Of a stretch of DNA of 64,000 bases, positions 15,654 through 25,716 are shown in pieces (position 1 is the stretch's first letter; each line of letters opens with the position of its first letter). The notes beneath the pieces are model-generated. The model was given only the letters and a program-made list of their open reading frames with translations. It searched no databases and had not been told where the DNA came from. The DNA is from Salinimicrobium nanhaiense (GTDB lineage Bacteria; Bacteroidota; Bacteroidia; Flavobacteriales; Flavobacteriaceae): assembly GCA_012038135.1 (NCBI GenBank), contig JAAVJQ010000008.1, positions 62,001 to 126,000 of the forward strand, in the 5' to 3' direction. The translations under genes and the position numbers were made by a program.

Positions 15654-16997
15654 TTGTTACGAGCTTCAGAGATTAAATTTTTCCATGTTAGATTCAGGGC
15701 AAAATACTTACTTTTCCCTCTACTCTTCATTTTAGGTTCTTCCTGTGAAAAGAAGGAACCTGAACCCAAATTTGTTCCTGCCGTACATATCTCAGAAAGG
15801 CAGGGGAAATACCAGCTTTTTCGCAATGGGGTACCATTCTACATGCATGGTGCTGCAGCACAAAAGGATTTCTTAGAGGAGCTAAAAGCTGCCGGGGCGA
15901 ATACTGTGCGCATTTATGATACTATTGATCTTAAAAACACTTTAGATAATGCACAGCAAATTGGACTCGCTGCTGTAGTAGACATCCCTATGCCTAAACA
16001 ACATACAGATGGTATTTTTTATGAAGATATTGATCTTTTCGAAGAAATGTATAGCAGAGTGGCGCGAGTGGTTATGCAGCATAAAGATCATCCTGCTTTG
16101 TTATACTGGAATCTGGGAAATGAATTATATTACCCCTACTTCTACAAGGACACAAAATTCTTTGAACGATTCAATATCTTGATAGATCTTATTCATGAGT
16201 TAGATCCCAATCACCCGGTAAGTACAACAACTATCGGAGCAAATAAACTGCGGGTGCTTTCTATAGAATTAAAAAGTCCGCAACTTGACTTCATATCTTT
16301 TAATTCCTTTGGTTCCCTAAGCACCTTCACTACTCGTCTAAAACCTATCACTCCCCTGTGGAATGGACCTCACGTGATCACAGAATGGGGCGTTAACGGC
16401 CCCTGGGAAGCCTCACTCACTTCCTGGGCAGTACCTATAGAAGAAACCAGTACAAAAAAGGCAGAGCAAATTGTACAGAGGTACCGCGACTATATTGAAC
16501 CTCTTAGAAATGACAATTCCCTTGGGAGTTTTGTTTTTTATTGGGGCCACAAGAATGAGATCACTCCAACCTGGTACAGCCTTTTTGAACCAAATCATTT
16601 GAAAAGCCAGACAGCATATGAACTGGAAAAGATCTGGAAAGGCTTAGACGGAGAATTTCCCGGACCTCAACTGCAATATTTATTGTTGAATGAGAAGGGT
16701 GCTCTGGATAATATTATCCTGGCTCCAGGGCAACCGGCCATTGCAGAGATCTTCTTTGAGAAATCTCCTGAAGCTTACACATATCACTGGGAAATAAGAG
16801 AAGAATCGTGGTATGCTTCTCATGTAAGTCAGTTGATCGCCGGTATTGAATTTCGGGCTGAAGAAAATTTGGTAAGATTTAAGGCACCCATACAAGAAGG
16901 GCCTTACCGGCTTCATCTTATGACTACCAATAACACAGGGTATTATGCCACTGCAAATATCCCTTTTTACGTCCTAAATCCTACGAATGAGGAATAG
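15654..16997 (+). CDS. Lipoprotein glycoside hydrolase, GH2-like TIM barrel
   Basis: A probable membrane-anchored glycosidase. A signal segment (AKYLLFPLLFILGSSC) with a lipobox is followed by a (beta/alpha)8 domain at about residues 50-330. It resembles the catalytic barrel of family GH2: FRNGVPFYMHGA at the start, EELKAAGANTVRIYD, the acid/base Glu157 in WNLGNELYY and the nucleophile candidate Glu244 in VITEWGV. An Ig-like C-terminal domain of about 100 residues follows. The start is TTG at 15654; no in-frame ATG precedes the signal. The stop overlaps the next ATG by 11 bp, so it is translationally coupled to the synthase. The substrate is unknown. Confidence 0.78.
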   Translation: MLRASEIKFFHVRFRAKYLLFPLLFILGSSCEKKEPEPKFVPAVHISERQGKYQLFRNGVPFYMHGAAAQKDFLEELKAAGANTVRIYDTIDLKNTLDNAQQIGLAAVVDIPMPKQHTDGIFYEDIDLFEEMYSRVARVVMQHKDHPALLYWNLGNELYYPYFYKDTKFFERFNILIDLIHELDPNHPVSTTTIGANKLRVLSIELKSPQLDFISFNSFGSLSTFTTRLKPITPLWNGPHVITEWGVNGPWEASLTSWAVPIEETSTKKAEQIVQRYRDYIEPLRNDNSLGSFVFYWGHKNEITPTWYSLFEPNHLKSQTAYELEKIWKGLDGEFPGPQLQYLLLNEKGALDNIILAPGQPAIAEIFFEKSPEAYTYHWEIREESWYASHVSQLIAGIEFRAEENLVRFKAPIQEGPYRLHLMTTNNTGYYATANIPFYVLNPTNEE

Positions 16998-19900
16998 CAT
17001 CAAGGCACCTACGCTAATGGAAGAACGGATCATTAAGCTTTTGATCCTGTTAGCCCTCTTTAGCACTGTTCACTTTTTGTTCTTTTTTCTACAATTTGAG
17101 CATCAGGGAAATGCTATCCTCTTTTTTTTACTTTCGATTACCATCTCGTATAGCATTTTTAAAAAACTGTACATGTGGTATAACTATGCCAATATTTCTA
17201 TTCCGGAAAAACCTTCTACCTCTCCTGAAGTTACAGTAGATATTCTCACCACCTATTTTCCCGGAGAACCCTACCAAATGGTCGTTACAACTCTGGAAGC
17301 GATAACAAATATTTCTCACCCTCACACCTCATATCTTTGTGATGAAGCCAATGATCCATATTTAAAGGGTTTTTGTGAAAAGAACGGGATCATCCACGTT
17401 ACAAGGCATAACAGAAAAGATGCTAAAGCAGGAAATATAAATAATGCACTAAGGAGCGTTGCCACGGGAGATATTTGTGTGGTTCTTGACCCAGATCATA
17501 TTCCAGAACCCGATTTCCTGGATGTCATACTACCTTATTTTGCCGATCCTGAAATTGGGTTTGTACAAACTGTACAGTCTTACTATAACATCAAGGACAC
17601 ACTTGTGGCAAGAGGAGCGGCCGAGCAGACCTTCCAATTTTACGGGCCAATGATGATGACCTTAAATTCATACAAAAGCGTCAATGCCATAGGAGCGAAC
17701 TGCGTTTTCAGAAGGAAAGCACTGGATAGTATAGGTGGGCATGCTCCTGGCTTGTGTGAAGATATGCATACGGCTATGCTGCTGTATGCTCAGGGATGGA
17801 AAGCTGTTTATGTTCCTGAAGTTCTTGCCCGCGGACTGGCACCTTCAAATCTTACCACATACTACAAACAACAATTGAAATGGGCGCGCGGTACTTTCGA
17901 TCTTTTATTCAAGGTTTACCCAAGAGTATTTAAAAAACTGAATGTAAGACAGAAGATACATTTTGGTATTCTTCCCCTGCATTATCTGAGTGGGGTAATG
18001 TATTTGCTGAATTTTTTGATCCCTGTACTGGCTCTTGTTTTTTCAACTACCCCCTGGGAAGGAAATATTATTGATTTTATTCTTGCCTTACTACCGGTGG
18101 CGATGAGTGCATTATTAATTAGGGCTTTTGTCCAGAAATGGGTGATCGAGAAAGAAGAAAGAGGATTTCATTTGACAGGAGGCTTGCTCCAGATCAATAC
18201 CTGGTGGATCTATATTCTTGGATTTGTTTATACCATATTTAATAAGAATGTACCCTACCTGCCCACTCCTAAACAAAGTGAATTTAATACTAATCTAAAA
18301 ATCGTTATCCCAAACATTGCGGTTGCTGCCATTTCTGTATTTGCAATTATTTATGGTTTGCGAAGGGATTTCACGCCTTTCTCCATTTTCATGGCAGGTT
18401 TTGCTTTATTCAATACCTGCATTATGTTGTTCGGAATTTATCTTACTGTCAAGGTCACTAATCAAAACAGAATCCTTAGGTCAAACTTGAGCGATACAGC
18501 GGTTAGGAAATTATTTTCAACGAAACAAAACCTAAGGAATCTTTTCCATAAGGCCTTCACCTTTACAAGAAAGGGAGCATTGCCCCTGTTGGTTCTGGTT
18601 CTTTTTTCAGCGTTAGCTTTTAAACAACAAATGAAGAACAAGCGTTGGGAGAACGTGGAGGCAAGTTATCACAGCAAGAAAACAGGTAAACTTATAGGCA
18701 TCTTTCATCCCCCTGAAGATTCAGGATGGGTAGACCTGGAAGATATTAACGCTCTCGAAGCCAGGAACAATATTAATTTTGATATTATTTCGGTTTACAT
18801 GGCCTGGAACGAAGAAAATATCGAGCACTTTCCAGACCAGCTTCTTAATAGTATAGCAGTAAAAAATGCAGTTCCCATGTTCACCTGGGAACCCTGGAGC
18901 TCAGATTTCGATCTTGCCGAAGAAAATCCCGATCTGCGGGAGAACAGGAGGATATTCAAGTACATTCATGAGGGCCTTTTTGATGATTATATTATAAAGT
19001 TTGCCGACAAATTAGCTCATTACAATAAACCGGTTTTTCTGCGATTTGCTCATGAATTTAATAATCCCGCCTATCCATGGTCTGCCGATGGAGGCAACAC
19101 TCCGGCAGATTTTAAAGCCGCATGGAGACACGTACATGAAATAATGAAAGATCGTGGTGCAAATGAAGTGATGCTTGTTTGGAATCCATGGGATCCTCAA
19201 GGAATGGAGCAATACTATCCCGGAGATCAATATGTGGACTGGATAGGATTAACCATGCTCGATTACCAGGGGCTAAATAAGAGTGGTGCAGAAGTTCCTT
19301 TTGAGGAATTATATCTACCATTTAGAAACAAACTGCAGTGGTTCACAAGAAAACCGGTAATGCTGACAGAATTTGGATCCCTGAATCTAAACGGCAACCA
19401 GAACAGTTGGCTGAAGAATGCTATGGCGAAGATCTCTGGTGAATTTGGTGAAATAGGTGCTGTAGTCCTCTTTAACAGTGCCTATGACAATAATATTCCT
19501 GCTAATAACCAGTACAACAAACCCTACCTTGATTGGACAACAGATTCCCTTTCAATTATAAGTGCACATTTAGAAGAAACCCCGCTGTTCAGGGATACTT
19601 CTCCTTCTCTAATAGCTCAAAAAAGAGAAAAAAAACCAGTGAAAAATGTAAAAGGAGTTAGATATAAAAAGGGAGAAGACTGGAGAGATAATTATTATGT
19701 GCTCACCCGGGAACAATTATTGGCCGACTTCAAAAAGATGAAAGAGGCAGGAATAAATACTGTTCACTTCAAAGGTGGAAACATCTATGAATATAACCTT
19801 CTAAAGTATATCGGGGATATGAATCTAAAAGGGATATATGAATTCGACATCGATCTCTCCAAAGGGTTTATTAATAGAGAGTCTGAAAACGCAAACCTTG

Positions 19901-20763
19901 CAAAAAAAATCCTGGATAAAGTTGAAGAATTAAAGTCTAATCCTGCAATTGTCTCCTACAGCTTCAATTACAATCTGGACCTTTACTACTCCAAACCTCT
20001 GCTGTTCTACCAAAAACGAGCCTATGCTGATTGGCTGGCCTATCTAATTACCAGAATAAAAGAAATTGATCCTAAAAAATCAATATTCCTGGATCTTCCG
20101 CTCAAAAGATCAACCGCAGCAGAACTATTTGATTTGAATCAAACGATCCCTGTGGACGCCTTTGGATTAATGCTGAAGGATACTTCACACCTCAAAAGGA
20201 CCTTAATTCTATCTAAAGAAAGAAACATACCTGTTTTTTTGAGTTCCACTCCTACTGAATTTTTAAAAGAGGTTTCTTCCTTACCAAAGACCCCTGTTGT
20301 TCTTGAAAACTGGCAGGACGAAAGATATAGCCACCGGCTATCTTTTGACGGATTGTTAGATTTCTCCGGCCGGAAGAAAAGAACTTTTTATGCAGCTCAA
20401 GATCATTTTAGGTTTCCCAAGGATAGGGAGTACTCCGCAGTAAAGATTGTAAAACCTGCTATTCCCTTACTCCCACACCAAACTCTAACTTACAATGCTG
20501 CATTCTATGAAGACAACAAATGGCTTCAGGATTCTCAAATTTCTGAAGATTTCTCTTTTGAATGGAAACTGATAAAAAATGACATCTTCGGGAATCCTTT
20601 AGCTGCCCAGGATATTGGGGAAGGGAAATCAGTAAATGTGCGAATTCCTGAAGGATACAAAAACTATGAGATTCTCCTATCTGTGACAAGAAAAGATTCA
20701 GATGGCGTGTTGCAGAGCCGGGAAATTCTTCATACTCCTATTCTAAAAAGATCTGGATACTAA
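16987..20763 (+). CDS. Family-2 glycosyltransferase (cellulose-synthase-like) fused to GH26-like and third TIM-barrel-like domains
   Basis: A 1258-residue membrane protein predicted to polymerise and trim a beta-linked polysaccharide. Two N-terminal membrane segments (about 10-57) precede a processive GT2 domain: Asp119 in CDEAND, D168-x-D170, the E258-D259 pair and QQLKW at 295-299. An interfacial helix ending in PYLPTPK and five further hydrophobic spans follow, to about 550. With an inside N-terminus the remainder would be periplasmic. Residues 567-850 resemble GH26, with acid/base Glu690 in RFAHEFNN and nucleophile Glu795 in MLTEFGS. Residues about 889-1150 resemble the neighbour's GH2-like barrel but lack its acid/base Glu. 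A beta-type tail ends the protein. No BcsB/BcsZ-like genes adjoin. Sugar identity is not known. Confidence 0.85.
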   Translation: MRNSIKAPTLMEERIIKLLILLALFSTVHFLFFFLQFEHQGNAILFFLLSITISYSIFKKLYMWYNYANISIPEKPSTSPEVTVDILTTYFPGEPYQMVVTTLEAITNISHPHTSYLCDEANDPYLKGFCEKNGIIHVTRHNRKDAKAGNINNALRSVATGDICVVLDPDHIPEPDFLDVILPYFADPEIGFVQTVQSYYNIKDTLVARGAAEQTFQFYGPMMMTLNSYKSVNAIGANCVFRRKALDSIGGHAPGLCEDMHTAMLLYAQGWKAVYVPEVLARGLAPSNLTTYYKQQLKWARGTFDLLFKVYPRVFKKLNVRQKIHFGILPLHYLSGVMYLLNFLIPVLALVFSTTPWEGNIIDFILALLPVAMSALLIRAFVQKWVIEKEERGFHLTGGLLQINTWWIYILGFVYTIFNKNVPYLPTPKQSEFNTNLKIVIPNIAVAAISVFAIIYGLRRDFTPFSIFMAGFALFNTCIMLFGIYLTVKVTNQNRILRSNLSDTAVRKLFSTKQNLRNLFHKAFTFTRKGALPLLVLVLFSALAFKQQMKNKRWENVEASYHSKKTGKLIGIFHPPEDSGWVDLEDINALEARNNINFDIISVYMAWNEENIEHFPDQLLNSIAVKNAVPMFTWEPWSSDFDLAEENPDLRENRRIFKYIHEGLFDDYIIKFADKLAHYNKPVFLRFAHEFNNPAYPWSADGGNTPADFKAAWRHVHEIMKDRGANEVMLVWNPWDPQGMEQYYPGDQYVDWIGLTMLDYQGLNKSGAEVPFEELYLPFRNKLQWFTRKPVMLTEFGSLNLNGNQNSWLKNAMAKISGEFGEIGAVVLFNSAYDNNIPANNQYNKPYLDWTTDSLSIISAHLEETPLFRDTSPSLIAQKREKKPVKNVKGVRYKKGEDWRDNYYVLTREQLLADFKKMKEAGINTVHFKGGNIYEYNLLKYIGDMNLKGIYEFDIDLSKGFINRESENANLAKKILDKVEELKSNPAIVSYSFNYNLDLYYSKPLLFYQKRAYADWLAYLITRIKEIDPKKSIFLDLPLKRSTAAELFDLNQTIPVDAFGLMLKDTSHLKRTLILSKERNIPVFLSSTPTEFLKEVSSLPKTPVVLENWQDERYSHRLSFDGLLDFSGRKKRTFYAAQDHFRFPKDREYSAVKIVKPAIPLLPHQTLTYNAAFYEDNKWLQDSQISEDFSFEWKLIKNDIFGNPLAAQDIGEGKSVNVRIPEGYKNYEILLSVTRKDSDGVLQSREILHTPILKRSGY

Positions 20764-20797
20764 AAAAGCTCTGCAGATTTTCTACAGAGCTTTTTTT
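20764..20797. terminator. Bidirectional terminator between the synthase gene and gltA
   Basis: AAAAAAGCTCTG, an 11-nt loop and CAGAGCTTTTTTT form a strong stem flanked by A and T runs. It can end the forward polysaccharide operon and the reverse gltA gene. Confidence 0.85.
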
Positions 20798-20815
20798 GAA
20801 TTCTAATATAGGATT

Positions 20816-22105
20816 TTACCTGTTTTCTATGGATTTAAAAGAGCGCTTGGTCTCTCCAATATAAACCTGACGTGGACGGCCTATTGGCTCCTTGTTTAGT
20901 CTCATTTCTCTCCACTGTGCAATCCATCCGGGAAGACGTCCTACAGCGAACATTACCGTGAACATTTCTGTAGGTATACCCATGGCCCGGTAAATAATTC
21001 CTGAATAGAAATCCACGTTTGGATAAAGCTTCCTGTCAATAAAGTATTGATCTTCTAAAGCTGCCTTTTCAAGCCCTTTCGCAATTTCAAGAATAGGATC
21101 ATCAACTCCTAACTGTCCTAATACTTCATCGGCAGCTTTCTTAATGATCTTAGCTCTTGGATCAAAATTCTTATAAACCCTATGGCCAAACCCCATTAGT
21201 CTGAATGGATCATCTTTATCCTTTGCTTTTTCAATGAATTTAGAAGTATCTCCTCCATCTGCTTTGATCTCCTCCAGCATTTCAATTACCGCCTGGTTTG
21301 CACCTCCATGAAGTGGTCCCCAAAGTGCAGAAACACCTGCCGAGATTGAAGCAAAAAGTCCGGCGTGTGAAGAACCAACGATCCTTACAGTCGAAGTTGA
21401 ACAGTTTTGTTCATGGTCTGCGTGAAGGATAAGTAACTTATCAAGAGCATTGACTACGACATTATTCTGCTTAAAATTCTTCTTAGGATTATCTTCCTGA
21501 AACATCATTTTTAGCAGGCTTTCAACATACCCAAGGTTGGTATCTCTGTTGTAAAGCATTTGGCCATTCTTCTTTCTTAAAGTCCAAGCAGCCAGAACAG
21601 GGAATTTTGCAAGGATCTTAACGATCGCCTTATACATATCCTCCTCCGAGTCAACATTAACAGATTTAGGATTAAAAGCAGTAAGAGCACTTGTAAGGGA
21701 AGAAAGTACTCCCATTGGATGTGCTGTTTCAGGAAAACCTTTAAGTACGGTTTTCATATCCTCATTCACTATGCTTTGGTCCAGAATATCTGTATTGAAC
21801 TTTTGTAATTGAGAAGCATTTGGCAGCTCCCCAAATATCAGGAGGTAAGCTACTTCAAGAAAATCGGCTTTTTCAGCAAGTTCTTCAATAGAATAACCGC
21901 GGTACCTCAATATTCCCTCCTCTCCATCAAGAAAAGTAATAGCACTTTCACAAGCCCCGGTATTCTTGTAACCCGGGTCCAGGGTAATTGCTCCACTTTC
22001 ACCTCTTAATTTAGTAATATCGAGTGCGATCTCATTTTCTGTGCCCACTACCATTGGCAGGTCGTAGGACTTTCCATCTATTTTTAAAGTAGCTACTTTT
22101 GACAT
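20816..22105 (-). CDS. gltA: Citrate synthase
   Basis: Condenses oxaloacetate and acetyl-CoA to citrate, the entry step of the TCA cycle. The type II (GltA) blocks are visible: LHADHEQNCSTSTVR, the oxaloacetate-binding LHGGANQAVIEML, and the catalytic-His region MGFGHRVYKNFDPRA. An N-terminal beta domain (residues 1-60) is typical of the allosteric hexameric type. The length of 429 residues is standard. The gene appears monocistronic, with a terminator 3' and a 271-bp gap 5' to eno. Confidence 0.97.
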   Translation of the reverse strand: MSKVATLKIDGKSYDLPMVVGTENEIALDITKLRGESGAITLDPGYKNTGACESAITFLDGEEGILRYRGYSIEELAEKADFLEVAYLLIFGELPNASQLQKFNTDILDQSIVNEDMKTVLKGFPETAHPMGVLSSLTSALTAFNPKSVNVDSEEDMYKAIVKILAKFPVLAAWTLRKKNGQMLYNRDTNLGYVESLLKMMFQEDNPKKNFKQNNVVVNALDKLLILHADHEQNCSTSTVRIVGSSHAGLFASISAGVSALWGPLHGGANQAVIEMLEEIKADGGDTSKFIEKAKDKDDPFRLMGFGHRVYKNFDPRAKIIKKAADEVLGQLGVDDPILEIAKGLEKAALEDQYFIDRKLYPNVDFYSGIIYRAMGIPTEMFTVMFAVGRLPGWIAQWREMRLNKEPIGRPRQVYIGETKRSFKSIENR

Positions 22106-22321
22106 ATCTTTTATGGATTTGCTTTTTATTTATTTAAGGATTGCTAATTTACAAAATTCTGCCTTATTTTCGGACAGGTTTGCCCCTTTTCCTTGCCTAT
22201 AATTGAAGAGAAAACCTGCTCGAAAAATCCCGATTTGACAGGAAAGCATTTTCTTATAAACTGAACCTCGTTAAAAGTAAAGAGGATCAAGTTCAGAAAG
22301 TATGACCACTATCATATTTAA

Positions 22322-22354
22322 AAAGAAAAAGCCCTTTCAAAATTTGAAAAGGCT
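22322..22354 (-). terminator. Terminator after eno
   Basis: On the reverse strand an AAGCC...GGCTT-type stem, extended by A/T pairs through CTTTTCAAATTTTGAAAG, is followed by a T-rich run. It lies about 25 bp after the eno stop. Confidence 0.75.
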
Positions 22355-22376
22355 TAAATATCTTCTTTGTAAAGAT

Positions 22377-23684
<1,308 letters not shown>

Positions 23685-23796
23685 TTAATTATCTTTTTTA
23701 GCCCCTGCAAGATACGAATACTTCAAAAGAATAGTAAAAACCTGCGTCTATACTTCAATGGAATTAAGAGAAATTTATTAACGAAACCGATGTAGA

Positions 23797-23822
23797 TAAA
23801 AAATCCCCGCTGTTGCGGGGAT
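23797..23822 (-). terminator. Terminator after carA
   Basis: On the reverse strand ATCCCCGC, AACA and GCGGGGAT form a GC-rich stem followed by six T. It is 5 bp after the carA stop. Confidence 0.88.
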
Positions 23823-23827
23823 GTATT

Positions 23828-24940
23828 TTAAGCTTTTACCTTGATAAGGTTGTGAATAAACTCATCAAATAAATAATGAGCATCATTTGGGCCCGGGCTA
23901 GCTTCAGGATGATATTGAACGGAAAAGCAATTTTTGCTCCTGATCCTTATCCCTGCAACGGTCTGGTCGTTTAGATGGGTATGGGTTACCAAGACATCAG
24001 GATGTGCTTCGGTCTCTTCTTTGTTGATTGAGAATCCATGATTTTGAGAAGTGATCTCCCCTTTTCCGGATTCAAGATTGAGAATAGGATGATTGATCCC
24101 CCTGTGCCCGTGGTGCATTTTGTAGGTCGAAATCCCATTGGCAAGAGCAATGATCTGATGGCCGAGACATATTCCAAAAAGCGGTTTATCTTCAGCAATT
24201 ATATCTTTGGCAACCTGTATGGCACTATCCAGCGGCTGTGGATCACCGGGGCCGTTGGAAATTAAGTATCCCTGCGGCTCCCACTCTTCCATTTCGGCAT
24301 AAGTAGCATTATATGGGAAAACTTTGCAGTAAACATCCCTGGTGGAAAGGTGCTTTAAAATGCTCTTTTTGACACCCACGTCAAGAACCGCTACTTTGAA
24401 GCGAGCCGATTCATCTCCGAAGAAATATGGCTCTTTGGTGGAAACCTTTGAAGCCAGCTCAAGCCCATTCATATCGGGCACTTCTGAAAGTTCATTTTTC
24501 AGAGCTTCAATATCTTCAAAATCTGTGGTGATAACAGCATTCATGGCTCCATTCTCCCTGATGTAGGTCACCAGTGCACGGGTATCAACATCTGAAATAG
24601 CAAAAAGATCACTTTTATCTAAAAACTCCTTCAGGGTTTCATCTGCAGCAGGCCGGGATTGATAATAGCTGAAGTTCTTGCAAACCAAACCCGAGATCTG
24701 TGCAGTTTCAGCTTCTTTTTCATCTTCCTTTGCTCCATAATTACCAATATGGGCATTGGTGGTCACCATGATCTGCCCAAAATAAGACGGATCTGTAAAA
24801 ATTTCCTGATACCCGGTCATTCCCGTGTTGAAGCAGACTTCTCCAAAGGCTTTTCCCTCTTTGTCGCCTACGGCTTTTCCATGAAAGATGGTTCCGTCTT
24901 CCAATAACAGGATCGCCTTTTTTCTGGTTTGGTATTTCAT
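23828..24940 (-). CDS. carA: Carbamoyl-phosphate synthase small (glutaminase) subunit
   Basis: Hydrolyses glutamine and passes ammonia to the CarB subunit to make carbamoyl phosphate for pyrimidine and arginine synthesis. The N-terminal CPSase domain (1-150, EDGTIFHGKAVG, CFNTGMTGYQEI) is followed by a class I glutamine amidotransferase domain. It carries the nucleophile Cys in FGICLGHQIIA and the partner His in QYHPEASPGP. The length of 370 residues is standard. carB is not adjacent in this window. A TAGTTTTG box lies 26-33 nt upstream. Confidence 0.97.
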   Translation of the reverse strand: MKYQTRKKAILLLEDGTIFHGKAVGDKEGKAFGEVCFNTGMTGYQEIFTDPSYFGQIMVTTNAHIGNYGAKEDEKEAETAQISGLVCKNFSYYQSRPAADETLKEFLDKSDLFAISDVDTRALVTYIRENGAMNAVITTDFEDIEALKNELSEVPDMNGLELASKVSTKEPYFFGDESARFKVAVLDVGVKKSILKHLSTRDVYCKVFPYNATYAEMEEWEPQGYLISNGPGDPQPLDSAIQVAKDIIAEDKPLFGICLGHQIIALANGISTYKMHHGHRGINHPILNLESGKGEITSQNHGFSINKEETEAHPDVLVTHTHLNDQTVAGIRIRSKNCFSVQYHPEASPGPNDAHYLFDEFIHNLIKVKA

Positions 24941-24965
24941 AAACGCTTTCTCCTTTTTACTTCTA

Positions 24966-24973
24966 CAAAACTA
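24966..24973 (-). promoter_or_regulatory. Predicted -7 box of carA
   Basis: TAGTTTTG on the reverse strand fits TAnnTTTG, with no clear -33 TTG. A transcript would begin roughly 20 nt before the ATG. Confidence 0.35.
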
Positions 24974-25062
24974 TCATTTTTGAATGAGATAACTTTGAGT
25001 TGCTATTTATTGATTTTAAAACACTTCAATTTTTCCCCTTTTTGGAACCCCCGGGGAGAGGG

Positions 25063-25097
25063 TATAAAAAAAGGATAAGCTTTAATGGCTTATCCTT
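25063..25097 (-). terminator. Terminator of the long ribosomal-protein block
   Basis: On the reverse strand AAGGATAAGC, a 7-nt loop and GCTTATCCTT pair perfectly (25071-25080 with 25088-25097), followed by a run of eight T in the A-tract at 25063-25072. It is placed about 30 bp after rplQ. Confidence 0.88.
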
Positions 25098-25125
25098 TTT
25101 AAAATTTATGAAGAAAGATTCATTC

Positions 25126-25620
25126 CTATTCCTCGTTTCCTTCAGTTTTCTTGTCTTCAGCAGAAGCTTCAGGTTTTGCCTGAGGCGCATCGGCAGATTT
25201 CTTACCTCTACCGGCTCTACGGGTAGATTTTTTCTTCTCCGGCTTGTTCACATTATAAGTTTCGTTATAATCTACAAGTTCGATCAAAGCCATATCTGCA
25301 TTATCTCCTAAACGGTTACCCAATTTAATGATCCTGGTGTATCCACCCGGCCGGTCACCTACTTTAGGGGCTACTTCACGGAAAAGTTCAGTGATCGCTT
25401 CTTTATCGCGAAGTTTACTGAAAACGATTCTCCTGTTGTGAGTAGTATCTTCTTTTGACTTAGTTACCAACGGCTCTACGAACTGCTTTAAAGCTTTCGC
25501 TTTTGCAACAGTTGTGTTGATACGCTTGTGCTCAATTAAAGAACAAGCTATATTTGCCAACATCGCCTTGCGATGAGCAGTTTGTCTTCCTAAGTGGTTT
25601 ATTTTCTTTCCGTGTCTCAT
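25126..25620 (-). CDS. rplQ: 50S ribosomal protein L17 (bL17)
   Basis: Binds 23S rRNA near the exit-tunnel opening. The conserved N-terminus [20 protein letters not shown] is intact. The core ends near residue 122. About 40 further residues form a lysine/alanine/glutamate-rich tail ([13 protein letters not shown], then [12 protein letters not shown]), a low-complexity extension common in Bacteroidota L17 and probably disordered. It is the last gene of the block, 96 bp after rpoA. Confidence 0.97.
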   Translation of the reverse strand: MRHGKKINHLGRQTAHRKAMLANIACSLIEHKRINTTVAKAKALKQFVEPLVTKSKEDTTHNRRIVFSKLRDKEAITELFREVAPKVGDRPGGYTRIIKLGNRLGDNADMALIELVDYNETYNVNKPEKKKSTRRAGRGKKSADAPQAKPEASAEDKKTEGNEE

Positions 25621-25716
25621 GACATTTTTTGTTTCATCATCTTGCTACGACCCGCTTTGAGGAGCAAATTATGACGGTTATTGTATTATAAGAATAGTAG
25701 TTGCGAAAAACTGCGA

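Noticed and set aside
16987-20763. Classical cellulose synthase operon (bcsABZC)
   Set aside because: No BcsB, BcsC, BcsZ or PilZ domain is adjacent, and the fused hydrolase resembles GH26 rather than GH8, so the bcs name is not justified.
22106-22376. tRNA or small RNA in the gltA-eno gap
   Set aside because: An imperfect CTGAAC...GTTCAG pairing near 22260-22295 was seen, but no cloverleaf, conserved T-loop or promoter supports an RNA gene.
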